Positions 59,514 through 64,000 of a DNA stretch of 64,000 nt are shown here, piece after piece; the first letter of the stretch is position 1, and each line of letters begins with the position of its first letter. The notes beneath the pieces were generated by a model that made no database searches, was not told where the DNA came from, and saw nothing but the letters and a program-made list of their open reading frames with translations. The stretch comes from Burkholderia stabilis (GTDB lineage: Bacteria; Pseudomonadota; Gammaproteobacteria; Burkholderiales; Burkholderiaceae): positions 2,356,001 to 2,420,000 of the forward strand of contig NZ_CP016443.1 in NCBI RefSeq assembly GCF_001742165.1, written 5' to 3'. Made by a program: the position numbers and the translations under genes.

Positions 59514-60320
59514 ATGAAACGCGACAACCCCGATCTTCCTTCCGCCGATGCGCGTTCCGCGCTCGCCGGCCTGTTCGACCTGACCGGCAAGGTCGCGATC
59601 GTCACCGGCTGCAACACGGGGCTCGGCGCGGCGATGGCCGTCGCGCTCGCGTCGGCCGGGTGCGACATCGTCGGCGCGAACCGTTCGGCACCTGCCGAGA
59701 CATCGGCTCGCGTCGAGGCGGCCGGCCGGCGTTTCGTCGACGTGCGCGCGGACCTGTCGACGCTCGAGCCGGTCGAGCGGATCGTCGGCGGCGCGGTCGA
59801 TGCGTTCGGTCACGTCGACATCCTCGTCAACAACGCGGGCATGATTCGCCGCTGCGATGCGCTCGATTTCACCGAGGCCGACTGGGATGCCGTGATCGAC
59901 GTGAACCTGAAGAGCGTGTTCTTCCTGTCGCAGGCCGTTGCGCGGCAGATGGTGCGGCAGGGCGGCGGCGGCAAGATCGTGAACGTCGCGTCGATGCTGT
60001 CGTTCCAGGGCGGCATCCGCGTGCCGTCGTATACGGCGTCGAAGAGCGGCGTGCTGGGCCTCACGCGCCTGCTCGCGAACGAATGGGCCGCGCGCGGGAT
60101 CAACGTGAACGCGATCGCGCCCGGCTACATGGAAACCGACAACACCGCGCAGTTGCGCGAGGACAGCCGGCGCAGCGACGAAATTCTCGGCCGCATCCCG
60201 GCGGGCCGCTGGGGCGTGCCCGATGATCTCGCGGGCGCGGCCGTGTTCCTCGCCTCGCGCGCGTCGGACTACGTGCACGGTCACACGCTCGCCGTCGACG
60301 GCGGGTGGCTCGCGCGTTGA
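59514..60320 (+). CDS. kduD: 2-dehydro-3-deoxy-D-gluconate 5-dehydrogenase
   Basis: 268 residues of the SDR family, reducing 2,5-diketo-3-deoxygluconate to 2-keto-3-deoxygluconate with NADH. 'VTGCNTGLG' is the cofactor site, 'VNNAGMIRR' the KduD-typical NNAG extension, and 'SMLSFQGGIRVPSYTASKSG' gives catalytic Ser, Tyr and Lys. The ATG at 59514 lies four nt after kduI. An extra ~20-residue N-terminus precedes the fold. Its product is the substrate imported by KdgT; kinase and aldolase (kdgK, eda) are not in the window. Confidence 0.93.
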   Translation: MKRDNPDLPSADARSALAGLFDLTGKVAIVTGCNTGLGAAMAVALASAGCDIVGANRSAPAETSARVEAAGRRFVDVRADLSTLEPVERIVGGAVDAFGHVDILVNNAGMIRRCDALDFTEADWDAVIDVNLKSVFFLSQAVARQMVRQGGGGKIVNVASMLSFQGGIRVPSYTASKSGVLGLTRLLANEWAARGINVNAIAPGYMETDNTAQLREDSRRSDEILGRIPAGRWGVPDDLAGAAVFLASRASDYVHGHTLAVDGGWLAR

Positions 60321-60379
60321 CCGTGCGGCGAGGCGGACGCGTTATGCTCTCCCGATTCGCATCTCACGGATTCACGGAC

Positions 60380-61279
60380 ATGACAGCAACGCCCAGACAG
60401 CGCAACCGCGATCAGGCGAACATGGAGCAGGGGGCCGGCCATCCGGGGGCCGAGCCGCCGGCGGCCGGCGCTGCGGAAAAGGCCGATTCGGTCGCGGCCG
60501 TCGGGAAGGTCTTCACGATCCTCGCGGCGCTCGGCGATCGCCGCGAGATCGGCATCAGTGAGCTATCGCAGCAACTCGGCATGTCGAAGACGACGGTTCA
60601 TCGCTTCCTGCAGACGCTCAAGACGCTCGGCTACGTCGCGCAGGAAGGCGAGACCGATCGCTACCGGCTGACGATCCGGTTGTTCGAGCTCGGTAGCAAG
60701 GCGCTGGAGAGCGTCGACCTCGTGCGCGAGGCCGATCTCGAGATGCGCCGCATCGGGCAACTGACGCGCGAAGCCGTGCATCTCGGCGCGTTCGACGAGG
60801 ACGCAATCATCTACATCCACAAGATCGACGCCGATTACGGGCTGCGCATGCAGTCGCGGATCGGCCGGCGCAATCCGCTGTACAGCACGGCGATCGGCAA
60901 GGTGCTGCTCGCGTGGATGGCGCCCGGCGAGGCGCGCGCGGTGCTGGCCGACATCGAGTTCAGGAAGTCGACCGCGAAGACGCTGTCGTCGGCGGACGCG
61001 GTGATGAGCATCCTGCCGCACGTGCGGCAGCAGGGTTATGGCGAGGACAACGAAGAACAGGAAGACGGCCTGATGTGTCTCGCGGTGCCCGTGTTCGACC
61101 GTTTCGATCGCGTGATCGCGGGGCTGTCGATTTCGTTTCCGACGATGCGCTGCGGCGCGGATACGAAGGCGCATTACGTCGCGTTGCTGAAGGCGGCCGG
61201 GCAGGCGATTTCCGCGCGGCTCGGGCATCGTCCGGCAGCCGCCGGCGCTGCATCGGCGGCGGTCGTCGCGCAGGACTGA
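60380..61279 (+). CDS. kdgR: IclR-family regulator, KdgR-type
   Basis: 299 residues from the ATG at 60380; the frame to 60305 overlaps kduD. The HTH ('ISELSQQLGMSKTTVHRFLQTLKTLGYV' in part: MSKTTVHRFLQ) lies near 60-85 and the IclR effector domain follows ('LYSTAIGKVLLAWM', 'VPVFDRFDRVIAGLSISFPT'). It is 59 nt after kduD and in the same direction, fitting autoregulated kdgR that represses kduI-kduD and kdgT until 2-keto-3-deoxygluconate appears. A long Ala/Gly-rich N-terminal extension (~35 residues) precedes the HTH. Confidence in KdgR rather than another IclR type comes from context. Confidence 0.85.
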   Translation: MTATPRQRNRDQANMEQGAGHPGAEPPAAGAAEKADSVAAVGKVFTILAALGDRREIGISELSQQLGMSKTTVHRFLQTLKTLGYVAQEGETDRYRLTIRLFELGSKALESVDLVREADLEMRRIGQLTREAVHLGAFDEDAIIYIHKIDADYGLRMQSRIGRRNPLYSTAIGKVLLAWMAPGEARAVLADIEFRKSTAKTLSSADAVMSILPHVRQQGYGEDNEEQEDGLMCLAVPVFDRFDRVIAGLSISFPTMRCGADTKAHYVALLKAAGQAISARLGHRPAAAGAASAAVVAQD

Positions 61280-61326
61280 GCGTTCGGCGTGCGGCGCGAT
61301 GACTGCACGCATCGGCCGCCACGACG

Positions 61327-62925
61327 CTACGCCCACGCGCCGTCGCGCTTCAAACTCTCCGCCCGCTGCGGCCGCTGATACAGATAGCCCTGCGCATACT
61401 GAATCCCGACCGCATGCAGCGCGCGATGCTGCGCCTCCGTTTCCACGCCTTCCGCGATGATCTTCAGGTCATAGTGATGCGCGACGGCCGCGATCCCCTC
61501 GATCAGCCCCGCACCGCCATCGTTCAGTTGTGCGACGAACTGGCGGTCGATCTTCACGTAGTCGAACGGAAAGCGCGACAGCATGTCGAGATTGCTGTGA
61601 TGCGTGCCGAAATCGTCGATGGCGAACTTCGCGCCTTTGGATCGGAGTGCCTGGAATATCTCGGTGGTTCGCGCGTTCTTTTCGAGCAGGATGCGTTCGG
61701 TGACTTCGAGCACCAGCGTAAAGCCGGGCGGCAACGCGCGGATCACGTCGTCGACGACGGACACGAACCGTGCGCGTTCGAGATCCTTCGGCGCGATGTT
61801 CACGGCAATGCGCAACGGCATGGATGGCGTCAGCGCGGTCAGTTCGGATACCGCCGTGCGCAGCACGAATTCGGTCACCTTCGGCAGCACCGTGCTCGAT
61901 TCCACCTGCGGGATGAACCCGGCCGGGCTGATCGCCCCCCACTTCGGATGGTGCCAGCGCAGCAGCGCCTCGACGCCGACGGTCCTGCGCGTCTGCACAT
62001 CGACGATCGGCTGGTACACGACGTGGAATTCGTTGCGCCTGAGCGCGTGGCGAACGGCTTTCAGCAACAACCGGCGAGGCGCCATCGCCAGCAGGTAGGC
62101 GGCCATCACGAGGCCGTCGGCCAGCAGTGCGATCGTCGCGCAGGTCAGCCGGTAGCGGCGCTGGACCTGCGACGCATAGCCGGTCGATGCGGCGACCGAC
62201 ACCGTGAACGGCCAGCGGTGCGACGCGATCGCGCTGCCGCGTGCGGGGCCTGCGGCCGATTCCGGCGTGTATTTCCCGCGCTGGTCGAGGCGGCCTGAAC
62301 CCTGGATCGACAGCGTGGCGGTTTCCGCGCCGAATCGGGCGCTGTGCGAGAGCGCGTCGGCCACATAGTCGCCTTCGATCAGGTAGAGCAGGCCCGCGCC
62401 GCGCGCAGTGGAGCGAAACACGGCGAGCACCGGAACGTTGTGCTGAAACGGCGTCTGGCGCAGCAGCGTGACGATCGTCGATCCCGGCTCCGGCTCGCGC
62501 GTGTAGGCGTCGAGCGGCAAGTCGATCGCGCCGAGCGCCGACGAGCACATGACGCGGCCGCCGCTCACCAGCCCGACGGCGCGCAGGTAGCGCAAGCGGG
62601 TGCCCACTTCGGCCAGCGTGCGGAATACCGCCGCGCATGGCCGCCCGACGAGCGCGGTCAGCTCGTCCGAATGCCGCAGTTGAACGCCGTCGAGGATGCG
62701 GTCCACCGATGCCACGATGTCGTTCGCGACGACGCGTTCATGTGTGGTCACGGCCTCGCGCGCGTAGCGGTCGGCAAGCATCATCGCGAATGCGGGCACC
62801 AGCACGCAAACGATTACGGCAACGAAAAAGACAACTCGCGGCCACGCACCGCTGCGCTGGAAAACTGGCTTCGAGCCTGGCATGAGCGCCGACATTCCCG
62901 CGGTTGCCTTTGATGTTGTTCGCAT
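61327..62925 (-). CDS. Cyclic-di-GMP phosphodiesterase with CSS-motif sensor and EAL domain
   Basis: About 532 residues from the ATG at 62925; ATGs at 62967, 62895 or 62883 are also possible and no ribosome site decides. Two transmembrane helices (~30-50 and ~262-285) enclose a periplasmic CSS-motif domain with 'GRPCAAVF' and 'RVMCSSALG', the Cys pair used as a redox switch in such enzymes. The cytoplasmic EAL domain has 'VGVEALLRWHHP' (EALLRW), 'DDFGTHHSN', 'KIDRQFV' and 'EGVET', so it should be active. It is convergent with kdgR. The expected role is to lower c-di-GMP on a periplasmic redox signal. Confidence 0.85.
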   Translation of the reverse strand: MRTTSKATAGMSALMPGSKPVFQRSGAWPRVVFFVAVIVCVLVPAFAMMLADRYAREAVTTHERVVANDIVASVDRILDGVQLRHSDELTALVGRPCAAVFRTLAEVGTRLRYLRAVGLVSGGRVMCSSALGAIDLPLDAYTREPEPGSTIVTLLRQTPFQHNVPVLAVFRSTARGAGLLYLIEGDYVADALSHSARFGAETATLSIQGSGRLDQRGKYTPESAAGPARGSAIASHRWPFTVSVAASTGYASQVQRRYRLTCATIALLADGLVMAAYLLAMAPRRLLLKAVRHALRRNEFHVVYQPIVDVQTRRTVGVEALLRWHHPKWGAISPAGFIPQVESSTVLPKVTEFVLRTAVSELTALTPSMPLRIAVNIAPKDLERARFVSVVDDVIRALPPGFTLVLEVTERILLEKNARTTEIFQALRSKGAKFAIDDFGTHHSNLDMLSRFPFDYVKIDRQFVAQLNDGGAGLIEGIAAVAHHYDLKIIAEGVETEAQHRALHAVGIQYAQGYLYQRPQRAESLKRDGAWA

Positions 62926-63370
62926 GGAGAGGCAAGTCGGACCGGTCGATGCGCAAGCGGCGAGCATGCGTCATGCCTGGTCCGGCAATACGGCGCGCGC
63001 GCCGATATCGCGATGCTAATCGATTCAACGGTCGCGAGGGGCATGGGTGGCAGCACCGTCGCAATCGGCCGTTCTTCCGGAAACTGGCGCCCATAACATG
63101 TGCGTATTGCACATGTATATGACGTAGCACACCGAAAAAAACCCCGGCCGCACGGTGGTGCGGCCGGGATAAAAAGACACCGTCTCTTGGCACGAGGATG
63201 GTGCGCGGCAAGTATAAGATGGGACGCGAGATTACGAAATATTGTTATTTAACAAATGGTGTAGTTTTGTGATTGCGTATCGACAGGAATTATTGTCGCA
63301 AGGTGCGGTTCGCGGCGATCCGCGGCGGGCGCGCGAGCGGCCCGGGCACCTGTCCTGCAGGCGTTTCGCG
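62926..63370. other. 445-nt region with a minus-strand hairpin, no gene by ORF
   Basis: No protein-like frame is found between the EAL gene and the small 63371 gene. AT content rises at 63230-63300 ('gaaatattgttatttaacaaatgg'). It contains a strong minus-strand terminator at 63135-63168 and possibly a small RNA (see next entry). Confidence 0.5.
63135..63225 (-). ncRNA. Candidate small RNA ending in a perfect intrinsic terminator
   Basis: On the minus strand a perfect 11-bp stem (CCCGGCCGCAC at 63143-63153 with its complement at 63158-63168, 4-nt loop) is followed by seven U (A-run at 63135-63141). No minus-strand coding gene ends here. About 60-70 nt further upstream a TATACT (near 63212-63217 on the complement) could serve as -10. 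The segment between contains a second weak pairing (caccatcc... / ggtgtc). This makes a ~70-90-nt transcript plausible. Promoter and transcript are inference; the terminator is seen. Confidence 0.4.
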
Positions 63371-63667
63371 ATGGAAGAAAATACCGCACCCACGGTCGTT
63401 GTGACCGATGGCGCAGCCGCGACCGACGGCGGCTCGCTGTGGATCCGGATTTCAGTGAACGGACAGATCGGCAACTACCTGCTCGATCGCGCACTCACGT
63501 CGCGCGGGACACCGCGCTACGACGAGATCCGCGGCGCAAACGGCCCGCTGTCGAAAGGAGAACGACAGGAATTGCTGTTGCTGCTGGCGCGTATTGCCGA
63601 CCCCGGCATGTGGGCCGGTATCGTCGACACGTTCATGCAGGTGCTGACGCAGCCTGCCGTCGAATGA
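63371..63667 (+). CDS. Hypothetical small protein (98 aa)
   Basis: 98 residues from the ATG at 63371; the open frame begins at 63242 but the N-terminal part is not protein-like. 'SLWIRISVNGQIGNYLLDRAL' and 'LSKGERQELLLLLARIADPG' suggest a small mixed alpha/beta fold with an amphipathic helix. I recognise no family. It is convergent with the truncated secreted-protein gene. Confidence 0.5.
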   Translation: MEENTAPTVVVTDGAAATDGGSLWIRISVNGQIGNYLLDRALTSRGTPRYDEIRGANGPLSKGERQELLLLLARIADPGMWAGIVDTFMQVLTQPAVE

Positions 63668-63709
63668 ACGGTGTAGTGCCGGCCAGCGCTGGAACGGGCC
63701 GGCCGTGAT

Positions 63710-64000
63710 TCAGAAATCGTTGCGCATCTTGTGAAGCAGGTCGCCGGGCGACTGGCGCGTGTCGACCGCGGTGAGCACGTCGGTCAGGAACCACGGCAGG
63801 TTCAGCTGGGTATTGGAATCGCCGACGCACACGCTGATCGGCGGCGCCTTCGACGGCGAGCGCGCGTCACGCGCGGCATCGCGGGACGGAACGCAATTTT
63901 TCGCATGCACCGGAACCGGTGCGGCGGCATCCGCGGCTGCGCCGGCGGTGGCCGGCAAGCTGACGGCGGCGAGCAGGGTCAGTACGGCGAAGGCGGCAAC
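63710..64000 (-). CDS. Secreted hypothetical protein, truncated at window end
   Basis: The frame is open to base 64000, reading 'VAAFAVLTLLAAVSLPATAG', the hydrophobic core of a signal peptide, then the mature sequence with a Cys in 'HAKNCVPS' and 'SVCVGDSNTQLNLPWFLTDV'. The stop is at 63710-63712. The TTG at 63958 is inside the signal region and not the start. Extracytoplasmic, function unknown; the real N-terminus is outside. Confidence 0.6.
   Translation of the reverse strand, partial: VAAFAVLTLLAAVSLPATAGAAADAAAPVPVHAKNCVPSRDAARDARSPSKAPPISVCVGDSNTQLNLPWFLTDVLTAVDTRQSPGDLLHKMRNDF

Noticed and set aside
1..64000. CRISPR arrays, tRNA or rRNA genes
   Set aside because: No regularly spaced repeats, cloverleaf-like segments with CCA ends or rRNA-like stretches were noticed.

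Overview
The window is very GC-rich with strong third-position GC bias. Gene content (many OmpC-like porins, LysR/AraC regulators, DUF4148 and DUF3309 proteins, IS5-family elements, type VI secretion debris) points to a Burkholderia, most likely the B. cepacia complex, on a secondary replicon rich in catabolic genes. No rRNA, tRNA or CRISPR was seen. The assignment rests on protein character only, because no search could be run. Layout: 1-1540 holds the 3' end of a MASE1/PAS sensor and an alpha/beta hydrolase with a Cys nucleophile. 1703-9408 (minus) is a polyol operon: ABC importer, zinc polyol dehydrogenase, ATPase, AraC regulator and xylulokinase, consistent with xylitol or D-arabitol use. 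9696-12504 holds a membrane protein, a two-component system and DUF3309. 12699-17284 is a plus-strand operon (histidine phosphatase, APH-like kinase, two SDRs, acyl-CoA dehydrogenase) followed by a LysR gene. 18335-24915 (minus) encodes a YdiJ-like flavoprotein, a hydratase, an MFS carrier and a serine-glyoxylate-type aminotransferase, divergent from a GntR gene (25099-25803). 25843-28096 holds two porins. The most interesting region is 28237-37905. It encodes homologues for all five known steps of ergothioneine catabolism: a histidine-ammonia-lyase-like ergothionase without the MIO triad, a urocanase-like thiourocanate hydratase, a DUF917 thiohydantoin desulfurase, a hydantoinase and an M20 N-carbamoyl-amino-acid amidohydrolase, plus an MHS transporter and a LysR regulator. 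Ergothioneine would give trimethylamine, sulfide, CO2, ammonia and glutamate. A dyad CATAAC-N5-GTTAAG occurs both in front of the desulfurase operon and between the LysR and hydantoinase genes, which suggests one regulon. The ergothionase carries a Sec-type signal peptide, implying that trimethylamine is removed in the periplasm. 37934-44254 holds an AraC regulator, a porin and a three-gene operon (PLP racemase/aldolase fold, aldonolactone oxidase, MFS). 44684-46837 is a PlcR/Lif-like protein plus a pectinacetylesterase-family enzyme. 46944-52219 holds a J-domain protein, a DUF4148 protein, DNA polymerase II, a Nudix hydrolase and a small unknown. 52322-57291 is an accessory patch: two abutting IS5-family elements, decayed vgrG and effector fragments, an orphan Sel1 lipoprotein that may be a T6SS immunity protein, and membrane proteins, with lower GC in places. 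57374-61279 is the kdgT / kduI-kduD-kdgR ketodeoxyuronate cluster. The end holds a CSS-EAL phosphodiesterase gene, a possible small RNA terminator, a small unknown and a truncated secreted protein.
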